Positions 8,147 through 15,735 of a stretch of DNA of 20,947 nt are shown here, piece after piece; position 1 is the stretch's first letter, and each line of letters starts with the position of its first letter. The DNA is from Nitrososphaerota archaeon (lineage in GTDB: Archaea > Thermoproteota > Nitrososphaeria > Nitrososphaerales > Nitrosopumilaceae). Below the pieces are notes generated by a model that saw nothing but the letters and a program-made list of their open reading frames with translations, was not told where the DNA came from and did no database searches. A program made the translations under genes and the position numbers. The stretch is from contig VHBM01000017.1 of assembly GCA_016871975.1 (NCBI GenBank), positions 1 through 20,947 on the forward strand, written 5' to 3'.

Positions 8147-8308
8147 TTGGAGTTTAGAGAGATTTATTGTAGTGATTGTAAGAAAGTGTTAGGAAGATAT
8201 AACGTAAAGTATTATTCTGATGCTAAAATTGCAGAATTACTGAAAATCAGTCATGAATCACACATACGTGATGGGCATAAAATAGACTTGAGAAAAACTA
8301 GAGATTAA
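8147..8308 (+). CDS. Small CxxC/HxxH putative zinc-binding protein (53 aa, TTG start)
   Basis: A short plus-strand frame runs from TTG at 8147 to TAA at 8308 and would encode 53 residues starting MEFREIYCSDCKK. It has C8-x2-C11 near the N-terminus and H36-x2-H39 followed by H44 after a helical stretch (SDAKIAELLKIS), a layout suited to one zinc site. The composition is protein-like and there is no competing gene in the gap between tRNA-Leu and the nucleotidase gene, which it meets tail to tail eight bases away. A weak TATA-like tacaaaaa lies about 27 bases before the TTG. There is no in-frame ATG and the frame is closed by TAG at 8108. The family is unknown to me; nucleic-acid binding is a guess. 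Confidence 0.6.
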   Translation: MEFREIYCSDCKKVLGRYNVKYYSDAKIAELLKISHESHIRDGHKIDLRKTRD

Positions 8309-8316
8309 TTTTTAAA

Positions 8317-8862
8317 TTAAAATTTCTGTTCTTTAATTATTTTTACTGCATCCATTAATTTTTCTATTCTCTTAATACGAGAATCATGTATAGCTAGATT
8401 CCATGGTTGTGAATAAAGTAGTATGTTTTTGCCAATGTTTGCAATTTGTTCAGCATTGATTGGCGAGTCATCAATATAGATGTCATAATTTAATTCTGCT
8501 TTTTTCTTACCATCTTCAACTGAGATGTATTTGTGATAAGTGATGTTTTGAGTTTTAAGCCAGCTTTTTACGTACGTGTTAGTTGAATGTTCCCTTGCTG
8601 TGACAATATCAACCGTGCCTAAGTTTGTTAGTTCACATACAGCACTAGACAATTTGTTTTCTGTTGGTGGAATTTGTTCCCATGATCTCCAACAGAGGGA
8701 TAGCTCATTATCAAATTGATCTGGTTTTATAGCAAATTTTTTCCAAAAATCCCATTCTGTGATTTCATTTTTTGTAATAGTTTTTCTTCTATTATTGTTA
8801 TAATGTAACCATGATTTGATTACGTCTGCTAATACGCCATCAACATCTAATGCAATTTTCAT
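8317..8862 (-). CDS. HAD-superfamily 5'-deoxynucleotidase-like phosphatase
   Basis: This 181-residue protein begins MKIALDVDGVLAD, the HAD motif I with nucleophile D6 and acid/base D8. IVTARE supplies motif II, a lysine-containing segment (DGKKKAEL) is a candidate for motif III, and YIDDSP is motif IV. The size and the WDFW/WRSWEQIP cap region resemble the NT5C-type 5'(3')-deoxyribonucleotidase family (pfam06941), which dephosphorylates nucleoside monophosphates. The exact substrate cannot be read from sequence. It lies 23 bases downstream of dnaJ on the same strand and may be the last gene of that transcript, though a functional link with the chaperones is not evident. Confidence 0.8.
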   Translation of the reverse strand: MKIALDVDGVLADVIKSWLHYNNNRRKTITKNEITEWDFWKKFAIKPDQFDNELSLCWRSWEQIPPTENKLSSAVCELTNLGTVDIVTAREHSTNTYVKSWLKTQNITYHKYISVEDGKKKAELNYDIYIDDSPINAEQIANIGKNILLYSQPWNLAIHDSRIKRIEKLMDAVKIIKEQKF

Positions 8863-8885
8863 TATTACATAAGAATAGAATTGAA

Positions 8886-9983
8886 TTAGTCAAAAGTTTT
8901 TCGAAGTTCATCTAAAAGGTTTTTTTGTTGTTTACTAAGTTTTTTCGGAATATTGACAACCAATCGCACGTATTGATCTCCTCGGCCCCTACCATGTTGA
9001 CGAGGCAATCCTTTTCCTTTTAATTTGATTATGGTATTTGGCTGACTCCCTTCTTCAACTTGAATTTTTTCTGTTCCTTCTAATGTAGGAACTTCAATAG
9101 TTGTACCAACTGCTACATCTATCATATTTATTGGAAAATCATAAAAAGTATCTATTCCATCTCTTTTGAATTTTGGATGTGGTTTAACTTGTACTCGTAC
9201 AATCAAGTCACCATTAATCCCCCCTGAAATTGATTCACCTTCTCCTTGAATTGTATAATCTCCGGTTTCTATGCCTGGTGGAATATCAAATTTGATATGT
9301 TTGATTCCTCTGGTTTTTCCTTTTCCTTTACAATTCTGGCATGGATTTTGTATGATTTTTCCTTCTCCGTTGCATGACTTACAGGGTTGAATGGTTACAA
9401 AAGTAGAAAATCCCATGTTACGAGACATTCGGATTTGGCCGTTGCCATTACATGTAGAACAAGTTGTTTTTGAGGTACCAGCTTTACATCCAGATCCTTT
9501 ACACACTTCGCAATCCACATCTTTAGGTATCTCAATTTCCATTTTCTTGCCATGTAAGACATCTTCGAGTGTGATTGATGTCTCATATAGCAAATCTGCT
9601 CCTTTCTGTCTTCCAAAGCCACCAAATCCTCCCCCCCCTCTACCAAACATAGTTTCAAAAATTGAGTCAAATCCTCCACTTCTTCCAAATATATCACTGA
9701 AAATGTCACTGAAATCACCTCTTGCACCTTGGAAGATGTCTTCAGTACTGTATCTACCATCTACACCCGCATGGCCATATTGATCATAAATTTTCCTTTT
9801 TTCAGTGTCTGATAATACTGCATATGCTTCTGAAATTTCTTTAAAATGCTCTGCAGCTTCTGGTGATTTGTTTCTATCAGGATGAAATTTTAATGCTAAT
9901 TTTCTATATTGTGATTTAACTTCATTCTCTGATGCCGATTTAGATACTCCTAATACTTCATAATAATCACGTTTGCTACTCAT
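8886..9983 (-). CDS. dnaJ: Chaperone DnaJ (Hsp40)
   Basis: This 365-residue type I DnaJ stimulates the ATPase of DnaK and delivers unfolded substrates. The J domain (about 1-70) has the HPD tripeptide in KFHPDRN. A Gly/Phe-rich linker follows (FGRGGGGFGGFG). The zinc-finger domain has all four CxxCxGxG repeats: CEVCKGSG, CSTCNGNG, CKSCNGEG and CQNCKGKG. The C-terminal substrate-binding domain includes IPPGIETGDYTIQGEGE and LKGKGLP. The ATG at 9983 is used. The gene is 82 bases downstream of dnaK and may have its own TATA box. It completes a grpE-dnaK-dnaJ group of bacterial type, which archaea are thought to have gained by transfer. Confidence 0.97.
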   Translation of the reverse strand: MSSKRDYYEVLGVSKSASENEVKSQYRKLALKFHPDRNKSPEAAEHFKEISEAYAVLSDTEKRKIYDQYGHAGVDGRYSTEDIFQGARGDFSDIFSDIFGRSGGFDSIFETMFGRGGGGFGGFGRQKGADLLYETSITLEDVLHGKKMEIEIPKDVDCEVCKGSGCKAGTSKTTCSTCNGNGQIRMSRNMGFSTFVTIQPCKSCNGEGKIIQNPCQNCKGKGKTRGIKHIKFDIPPGIETGDYTIQGEGESISGGINGDLIVRVQVKPHPKFKRDGIDTFYDFPINMIDVAVGTTIEVPTLEGTEKIQVEEGSQPNTIIKLKGKGLPRQHGRGRGDQYVRLVVNIPKKLSKQQKNLLDELRKTFD

Positions 9984-10010
9984 TTGACATTCCTAGTATT
10001 AGAATCGAAA

Positions 10011-10018
10011 GTATAAAC
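10011..10018 (-). promoter_or_regulatory. Possible TATA box of dnaJ
   Basis: gtttatac (minus strand) lies in the 82-base dnaK-dnaJ gap, centred about 31 bases before the dnaJ ATG. It could give an additional dnaJ transcript independent of grpE-dnaK. Confidence 0.35.
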
Positions 10019-10065
10019 TATCTAATTAAGGCCACAACATTTTACCTGATTCATAGAGAGTCGGG

Positions 10066-11886
10066 TCAAGGGTTCTTACCTTCACTTGTTTGCTCTTCTG
10101 CCCCAGCTTGTTGTTCAGCACCTGGTGGAGGAGTGGCCTTCTTGTATAATTCTGTAGTTATTTCGTTAACTATTGCTTTCAGAGAATCTAGTTTTGATTT
10201 TATTTGTTCTACATCTTTGTTAAGTACTTCTTTTAACTCTCTTATAGCATCAGTAATCTTGATTCCTTGTTCTTGAGATATTTTGTCTTTTAGATCATGA
10301 TTAACTAGTTTTTCAGTAGTATAGATGAAGCTTTCCGCCTCATTTTTCAGATCAACGGATTCCTTTTTCTTCTTATCTTGATCAGAGAATTTTTCTGCAT
10401 CTTGTTTTAGTTTTTCAATTTCATCTTTTGAGAGTTTAGAACGTGATTCAATTGTTATTTTCGCTTCTTTTTTAGTTCCAAGATCTTTTGCAGTTACATT
10501 GATAATTCCATTAGCATCAATATCAAATTTAACCTCGATTTGCGGAATGCCTCTTGGGGCAGGAGGAATATCTGTTAGATTGAAGCTTCCAAGTGAAATA
10601 CAATCAGCTGCCATAGGTCGTTCTCCTTGGACGACATGAATTGTAACCGCAGTTTGATTATCTGCTGCTGTTGTGAAAATTTTACTTTTTGATGTTGGAA
10701 TTGTTGTGTTTCTTTCAATTAGTGGTTCACGAACTCCTCCTAATGTTTCAATTCCAAGTGTTAGGGGAGTAACATCAAGTAAAACTATATCGCTTGTTAC
10801 ATCACCTGCTATAATTCCTGCTTGAATTGCTGCACCTAATGCAACTGCTTCCATAGGATCAACACCTGTCTCTGGTTCTTTTCCAATTACAGAGGCAACA
10901 AACTTTCTTACTAGTGGAATTCTAGTAGGACCTCCAATTAATACAATTTTTGAAATTTCTGATTTTGCAAGTTTTGCGTCTTCTAATGCTTTTTCAACTG
11001 ACGGTCTACATTTTTCTACGATTGGATTAATCAATTCTTCAAGTTTGGCCCTAGTTAATTGAAGATCTAAATTTTTTGGACCAGATGATTGATCATGTGA
11101 TATAAATGGTAAATTAATTTCAGTTTCCATAACAGAGGATAATTCAATTTTTGCTTTTTCTGATGCTTCTCTAATTCTAGTCATTGCTACATTGTCTTTT
11201 GTTAGGTCAACGCCTGTTTTTTTCCTAAAATCATTAACAACATAATCTATGATTACTTTATCCATGTCTGTTCCTCCAAGTTGTGTATCACCAGAAGTAC
11301 TCATCACCTCAAATACTCCACCCCCCATTTCCATAATAGTAACATCAAGTGTTCCTCCTCCAAAATCAAACACGAGTATCTTCATGTCTTCTTTTGATTT
11401 ATCTAAACCAAAGGCTAATGCCGCAGCAGTTGGTTCATTAATAATTCTCACAACATCTAATCCCGCTATTGTGCCTGCATCCTTTGTAGCTTGACGTTGA
11501 TTATCGTCAAAATATGCAGGTACTGTAATAACAGCTTTTTCGATTTTTTCTCCAATAAATGCTTCAGAATCTCTTTTAATTTTTTGTAAAATAAATGCGG
11601 AGATCTGTTGTGGTTTATACTCTTTGTCTTGTATTTTGAAAACATGGTTTGTCCCCATCTTTCTTTTTGCCGCAACTATTGTATTGTCAGGGTTTGTGAT
11701 GGTTTGTCGTCGTGCTGGTTCGCCTACTAAAAGTTCACCAGTTTTGGTAAATGCTACATAAGATGGAAACGCTTTACCGCCTATTGATGTACCTTCAGCA
11801 GCTGAAATTATAGTTGGTTTGCCCCCCATCATGACTGCAGCGGCAGAATTACTGGTGCCTAGATCAATTCCAATTATTTTAGCCAT
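10066..11886 (-). CDS. dnaK: Chaperone DnaK (Hsp70)
   Basis: This 606-residue Hsp70 uses ATP to bind and release unfolded polypeptides, with DnaJ and GrpE as co-chaperones. The nucleotide-binding domain starts KIIGIDLGTSNS and holds FDFGGGTLDVT and VLIGGPTRIP. The linker DIVLLDVTPLTLGIE leads into the substrate-binding beta domain and a helical lid, ending in an acidic Gln/Glu-rich tail. The ATG at 11886 is chosen over a GTG three codons earlier because MAKIIGIDLG is the usual N-terminus; it overlaps the grpE stop by eight bases, suggesting translational coupling. The N-terminal quadrant lacks the roughly 23-residue insert of proteobacterial DnaK, so it resembles the Gram-positive/archaeal form. 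Confidence 0.97.
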   Translation of the reverse strand: MAKIIGIDLGTSNSAAAVMMGGKPTIISAAEGTSIGGKAFPSYVAFTKTGELLVGEPARRQTITNPDNTIVAAKRKMGTNHVFKIQDKEYKPQQISAFILQKIKRDSEAFIGEKIEKAVITVPAYFDDNQRQATKDAGTIAGLDVVRIINEPTAAALAFGLDKSKEDMKILVFDFGGGTLDVTIMEMGGGVFEVMSTSGDTQLGGTDMDKVIIDYVVNDFRKKTGVDLTKDNVAMTRIREASEKAKIELSSVMETEINLPFISHDQSSGPKNLDLQLTRAKLEELINPIVEKCRPSVEKALEDAKLAKSEISKIVLIGGPTRIPLVRKFVASVIGKEPETGVDPMEAVALGAAIQAGIIAGDVTSDIVLLDVTPLTLGIETLGGVREPLIERNTTIPTSKSKIFTTAADNQTAVTIHVVQGERPMAADCISLGSFNLTDIPPAPRGIPQIEVKFDIDANGIINVTAKDLGTKKEAKITIESRSKLSKDEIEKLKQDAEKFSDQDKKKKESVDLKNEAESFIYTTEKLVNHDLKDKISQEQGIKITDAIRELKEVLNKDVEQIKSKLDSLKAIVNEITTELYKKATPPPGAEQQAGAEEQTSEGKNP

Positions 11887-12496
11887 TTTCTTCACCGTCT
11901 AGTTTTACAAATTTAGGTTTTTTTGATATCTCTACTATTGCTGGTCTGATTATTCTGTTATGAGAAATATATCCCTTCCTGACTTCTTTTGTAATAGTGT
12001 CTTCATCTATGGTCTCATCTTCTATTATTGATATTGCTTCATGTAAGTTTGGATTGAAAATTTCTCCAAGTGCATCTATAGGAACTATGTCATATTGTTC
12101 TAGGAGTGAATTCATGTTTCTTAAGATCCCTTCTAAACCTTCAACATTTATTTTTTCATTGGCTAAAACATTTTTTGCACGTACTAGATCATCATAAATT
12201 TGTAAAAAACTCACCATAAATTTATCAATTTTTATGTTAACATTATTTTCTATGTCTGATTTTGTTTTTCGTTCTAGATTCTGATAGTCAGCTAGCGAAC
12301 GTTTCAGTCGTTCTTCACAAATAGTAAGATTTTTCTTCTCTTTATCTAATAACATTTTTAATTCATCCATAGATGATTCGTAAGATTTCAGTTTAGTCAT
12401 GTTTGTTGAATTCTTGAGTTTTTCTGTTAGTGTAGTTTGTGATTCGTTTGCTTCATCAAAGTTCAGATCAACTGGCGCATTTTCATCATTGTTCAT
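11879..12496 (-). CDS. grpE: Nucleotide exchange factor GrpE
   Basis: This 205-residue protein releases ADP from DnaK. An acidic, disordered N-terminus (about 1-25) leads into a long coiled-coil helix (about 40-95, including ADYQNLERKTKSDIE), then the four-helix dimer region and the small beta domain with FNPNLHEAI and VRKGYISHNRIIRPAIVEIS, the family's most conserved part. The length is normal for GrpE. The start is ATG. It is the first gene of the grpE-dnaK-dnaJ group, and its stop lies inside the first codons of dnaK. Confidence 0.95.
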   Translation of the reverse strand: MNNDENAPVDLNFDEANESQTTLTEKLKNSTNMTKLKSYESSMDELKMLLDKEKKNLTICEERLKRSLADYQNLERKTKSDIENNVNIKIDKFMVSFLQIYDDLVRAKNVLANEKINVEGLEGILRNMNSLLEQYDIVPIDALGEIFNPNLHEAISIIEDETIDEDTITKEVRKGYISHNRIIRPAIVEISKKPKFVKLDGEENG

Positions 12497-12521
12497 AATC
12501 TAACCAACAGCTTTTTTTGCT

Positions 12522-12529
12522 AAATTTTA
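12522..12529 (-). promoter_or_regulatory. Likely TATA box of grpE-dnaK
   Basis: taaaattt (minus strand) is centred about 29 bases before the grpE ATG at 12496 and ends just short of the stop codon of the upstream gene. I see no clear heat-shock operator next to it. Confidence 0.45.
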
Positions 12530-12531
12530 TC

Positions 12532-13668
12532 CTATTGTATGATTTCACACAACGGGTTTGTTTTTATTATGATGATTTCAGCATCTTTTTTGTTTTTCTT
12601 TAGATTTTCGAAATCAAGTTTTGAACATGCTACAATTATTGTTGTTTTGTCATTATGAAAGATATCCAAGTTTGGACCTTCATGTGTTTCCACATCGCCT
12701 ATGTAATCTCGCAATCTAGATATTAAATTCTGTAGCATTTCTATCTTATCTCCTCTCATTTCATGTTGATCTATTGTCCAAGACAATACAATTTTTGTTC
12801 TGCTAGCTTTAAGATCATTTTTTTTAAGAGTCGTTCGAATTTCGTCTATCAAACGCTTGATGTATCCATCTATTCCTTTTATGCTTCCATTAATAAGATA
12901 CATGAGAGTGTTTGCGCCTTCAAAAGATGAACCTAATGATTTAAGATCATATAATCCACTGATCATATCATCTAAGAAAAGATTCTGATAATCATCAGAA
13001 ATAAGATCAGATTTAGTAGAATCCTGAGCAAATTTACATACTTCAAGAACACTACATAATGCTGAAAATCTAGAAAGTGTATTTATTGCATGAAAATGTT
13101 CTGCAGATGGAATTGCCACGAATTTTTTTTCTTTTTTACCGCCTGCCAATAAATCTGCGAGCTTAGAATCCTGCTTGCTATTATAGGAACCAATAACATT
13201 TGGAGGTTGAGTGATAACACCAATTGGATAGTAAAAATATGAAATGGATTTTCCAACCTCAAATCCTGTAACATGTTCTAATAAGGAGATGTTTTCGTTA
13301 TTTCCACCAAAACCTGTAGGAAGATTGTTAATAACAGAACTGCCCTTTTTTAATGTAGAAGTAGCATCTTTGAATTTGGAATGAATTTCAGTTTTTGTAT
13401 CTTGTCCTGTTTTTCGTATTCTTGGTGCAAAAAATAGGTATTCTGCTTTGGAAATTGCTACATCAATTGGTTCCATTGAGAGCAATGGTTCATCCTCTTT
13501 TAGAGAAGAGACATTTGGATAGGTTTTTGCTATTTCTGCCTTTAGTGATATGGCCGACGGAGTAGATTCGTCTATTATATGAACATCTGCGCCTTTTATG
13601 GCCATTTGGCACGCTAGCGCATATCCTTCTGTACTTAAACCATAGAATACAACCTTTGTGGTACTCAC
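12532..13668 (-). CDS. UDP-glucose/GDP-mannose dehydrogenase-like protein, probably catalytically degenerate
   Basis: This 378-residue protein begins with a Rossmann-type segment (KVVFYGLSTEGYALACQMAIKG, with HIIDES after it). LKKGSSVINNLPTGFGG sits where nucleotide-sugar dehydrogenases have L-x-G-x-x-V-x-x-S-T-V-P-x-G. The C-terminal part (KIVLSWTIDQHEMRGDKIEMLQNLISRL) resembles their sugar-nucleotide-binding domain. The central region has no recognisable GGSCxPKD motif with the catalytic cysteine, so normal dehydrogenase activity is doubtful. The start is uncertain: GTG at 13668 gives MSTTKVV and avoids overlap with the divergent gene; a TTG at 13695 would add nine residues. Its neighbour, a GT-B-like DUF354 protein, suggests polysaccharide or glycan work. 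The family call is from motif reading only. Confidence 0.6.
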   Translation of the reverse strand: MSTTKVVFYGLSTEGYALACQMAIKGADVHIIDESTPSAISLKAEIAKTYPNVSSLKEDEPLLSMEPIDVAISKAEYLFFAPRIRKTGQDTKTEIHSKFKDATSTLKKGSSVINNLPTGFGGNNENISLLEHVTGFEVGKSISYFYYPIGVITQPPNVIGSYNSKQDSKLADLLAGGKKEKKFVAIPSAEHFHAINTLSRFSALCSVLEVCKFAQDSTKSDLISDDYQNLFLDDMISGLYDLKSLGSSFEGANTLMYLINGSIKGIDGYIKRLIDEIRTTLKKNDLKASRTKIVLSWTIDQHEMRGDKIEMLQNLISRLRDYIGDVETHEGPNLDIFHNDKTTIIVACSKLDFENLKKNKKDAEIIIIKTNPLCEIIQ

Positions 13669-13732
13669 TTCATCTGAGCTAGGAATTAAGACCAAGAAAA
13701 ACTTATTGCACTTTCCAATTCAATCAAAATAC

Positions 13733-14758
13733 TTGAAAATTTGGTTTGATATCCTTACTCCAAAGCAGCTCTTGTTTTTTGAACCTATGATAATTAGGTT
13801 AAAAAAAGATCATACTGTGATATGTACATCACGTAAATATAGAGAAGTAACACATCTTGCAAAAATTCGGCGATTAAAAGTGATTATAGCTGGAAGGCAT
13901 GGCGGAGCCGAAAGGTATGGGAAGCTAAATGCAAGCATTAGTAGAATGAATAAGCTTTCCAGAGTCATAAAAGAAAAATCACCTGATGTTTTGATTAGTT
14001 TTTGTTCGCCTGAAGCAGCAAGAATTGCATTTGGTTTTAATATAAAACACATAGCTTTCCAAGATTCGCCACACGCAGAGGCTGTTATGCGGTTAACGAT
14101 ACCACTCATACAGAAACTACTAATTCCATGGATTATACCAAAAAAAGAATTTACTAAATTTGGAATTGATGAGAAGAATGTTATTACCTATAAAGCAATT
14201 GATGCTGCAGTAATTGCAAAAAGAAAGACTGGCAAGAGCTATCCAGTATTAAACAGAAAGAAAAAAACCATACTAATACGAGTTGAAGAGGAACAAGCTG
14301 CGTATTCCTCAAAAAATAGCCGGATTATCTCTATCATAAAAACAATAAGTGAAGAATTTAAGGATAGCAATATAGTTGTGCTTGGAAGATATTCTTCTCA
14401 AATTAAATTGCTAAAAAAACAATTTAGAAAAAGAGTTACAGTATTGAACAAAGTTGTTGACGGAAAAAAGATATTGAAAAATTGTAATGTTTTTGTTGGT
14501 TCTGGGGGAACTATGACTGCAGAATCCGCATTATTAGGGGTACCAACAATTTCTTATAATGCAGTACCAAATTTTATAGAAAAATACCTAGTTCTAAAAA
14601 AACTAGTAGTACGGGAAAACTCTCCTAAACGTATAGTGTTGATTATTAAAAAATTCCTTAAAAATACAGATAAGGAAACAAAACTGAGAGCAAAAAAAAT
14701 GCTAACACAAATGGAAGATCCTTATCAAAAACTTGTTAAGATAATTAATTGTCTTTAG
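13733..14758 (+). CDS. DUF354 family protein (GT-B fold, UDP-GlcNAc epimerase/glycosyltransferase-like)
   Basis: This 341-residue protein starts MKIWFDILTPKQLLFFEPM, the typical beginning of DUF354, a family with a GT-B-like fold related to UDP-GlcNAc 2-epimerases and glycosyltransferases. Further marks are a first Rossmann half ending KSPDVLISFCSPEAARIAFG and FQDSPHAEA. The second half has VVLGRYSSQ and FVGSGGTMTAESALLGVPTISY, the nucleotide-sugar-binding type of loop near the C-terminus. The TTG at 13733 is chosen because it gives the family's N-terminus; an upstream ATG at 13658 would add 25 atypical residues and overlap the divergent gene. No membrane segment is visible. It probably acts on nucleotide-sugars in envelope glycan synthesis; the reaction is unknown. 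Confidence 0.75.
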   Translation: MKIWFDILTPKQLLFFEPMIIRLKKDHTVICTSRKYREVTHLAKIRRLKVIIAGRHGGAERYGKLNASISRMNKLSRVIKEKSPDVLISFCSPEAARIAFGFNIKHIAFQDSPHAEAVMRLTIPLIQKLLIPWIIPKKEFTKFGIDEKNVITYKAIDAAVIAKRKTGKSYPVLNRKKKTILIRVEEEQAAYSSKNSRIISIIKTISEEFKDSNIVVLGRYSSQIKLLKKQFRKRVTVLNKVVDGKKILKNCNVFVGSGGTMTAESALLGVPTISYNAVPNFIEKYLVLKKLVVRENSPKRIVLIIKKFLKNTDKETKLRAKKMLTQMEDPYQKLVKIINCL

Positions 14759-14844
14759 CTAAACATTTACTCTTCTGTTTTATATTTAAAGCAGCTTAAA
14801 TAGAAAATAACATTAAGGGAATCAAAATTTAAGTCGTCGTCCGG

Positions 14845-14936
14845 AGCCCGGTAGAGGAAAACATTCCGCCGAGTGTAGTGGTCAAGCATAGGGGCCTTTG
14901 GAGCCCTTGACCCCAGTTCGAATCTGGGCCGGGCTA
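14845..14936 (+). tRNA. tRNA-Gln (TTG) with a 19-base insertion, probable noncanonical intron
   Basis: The acceptor strands agcccgg (14845-14851) and ccgggct (14929-14935) pair perfectly, with discriminator A at 14936. The anticodon stem ggggc/gccct closes the loop ctttgga with anticodon TTG (14898-14900). The T arm is cccag-ttcgaat-ctggg. The D arm is gtgt-agtggtcaa-gcat (14873-14889). Between the acceptor strand and D arm are 21 bases where two are normal. Removing 19 bases (14854-14872, or 14853-14871) leaves a 73-base tRNA of standard length with T8-A9. The A1-U72 pair is the archaeal tRNA-Gln feature known to be read by GatDE. The insertion contains ggaa-aaca-ttcc, but I could not fit a perfect bulge-helix-bulge. 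CCA is not encoded. Confidence 0.88.
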
Positions 14937-14964
14937 CTTTTATTATTCAAATCAATTATAACAA

Positions 14965-15735
14965 TTAGAAATCTAATCTTGTCAGTAATCTTGTGGCAAT
15001 TGAAAACAATCCTACTGCAAGTATTATTAGGACAAACATTTCAGTTATTATAAAGTTAGAAAAAGTACCAAAAAATCCAGCTCTAATAATGTCTACCAAA
15101 TATGTTAGAGGGTTAATGTAAAAGGCAGTTGCTAGTGGTTCTGGTGTACCTGATACGGGATAAAAAGCGGTACTTACAAATGCAAAAAACAAAAATACTG
15201 TGTTTATGATCACGTTAAATCCTTCACTTGAACGTAGTCTTGTAGAAATTATTGATGCAATAGAACCAAACAATATTGAGCCAAATATTGAGGCAAATAT
15301 GAGTATTGGAAGTGTAAATGCACTAAATTCAATTGAATCAAAAAATATTGGATAACCAACAAATGCAATAATTGCAGCACTTAGCATGCCAACAATTCCT
15401 ATTGTACAAATGTTACTTAGTATGTAATCGGTTCTTGTGAATGGGCCTGCCATTATCTGTTCAAACATCCCATGACGTCGATCGTTCCAGATTATTATTC
15501 CTGATATGAGAGTGCTATTCATAATGTTAAAGCCGATCATTCCAGTAGCCAAATACGTTGGATAATCAAGTTTGGTGTTTTCAAAGGGAACATCATCAAT
15601 CAAAGAAGTATAAGCAAAACCAGCCACAAAAATATAGATTAATGGAAATATTATTTGCCATATTAAAAATCCGGGATTAATTGATATTGTGATATTTCTG
15701 TTTACTAATCTAAGAACTGGATGCATTTGAATCAT
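14965..15735 (-). CDS. ABC-2 type transporter permease (DrrB-like)
   Basis: This 256-residue membrane protein has about six hydrophobic helices. The first is near residues 23-45 (FLIWQIIFPLIYIFVAGFAY), then YLATGMIGFNIMNSTLISG, ICTIGIVGMLSAAIIAFVGY, LPILIFASIFGSILFGSIAS, VFLFFAFVSTAFYPVSG and a final one before the C-terminus. The motif RRHGMFEQIMAGPFTR after the second helix and the YPVSGTPEPLATAFYINPLTY segment near helix 5 are typical of ABC-2 exporters of the DrrB/NodJ kind. The start at 15735 overlaps the end of the ATPase gene by 26 bases, so the two are surely one unit; an ATG three codons in is an alternative. The cargo (drug, lipid or polysaccharide) is not determinable. Confidence 0.92.
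   Translation of the reverse strand: MIQMHPVLRLVNRNITISINPGFLIWQIIFPLIYIFVAGFAYTSLIDDVPFENTKLDYPTYLATGMIGFNIMNSTLISGIIIWNDRRHGMFEQIMAGPFTRTDYILSNICTIGIVGMLSAAIIAFVGYPIFFDSIEFSAFTLPILIFASIFGSILFGSIASIISTRLRSSEGFNVIINTVFLFFAFVSTAFYPVSGTPEPLATAFYINPLTYLVDIIRAGFFGTFSNFIITEMFVLIILAVGLFSIATRLLTRLDF

Noticed and set aside
9391..9783. 130-residue plus-strand frame over dnaJ
   Set aside because: It mirrors the CxxCxGxG and glycine-rich regions of dnaJ, giving Pro-rich shadow protein.
11887..11895. Upstream GTG start for dnaK (three extra residues)
   Set aside because: The ATG at 11886 gives the standard MAKIIGIDLG N-terminus and a tight eight-base overlap with grpE.
14858..14867. Perfect bulge-helix-bulge splice motif in tRNA-Gln
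   Set aside because: Using ggaa/ttcc as the central helix would excise only about eight bases and leave a misfolded D arm; it does not match the needed 19-base removal.
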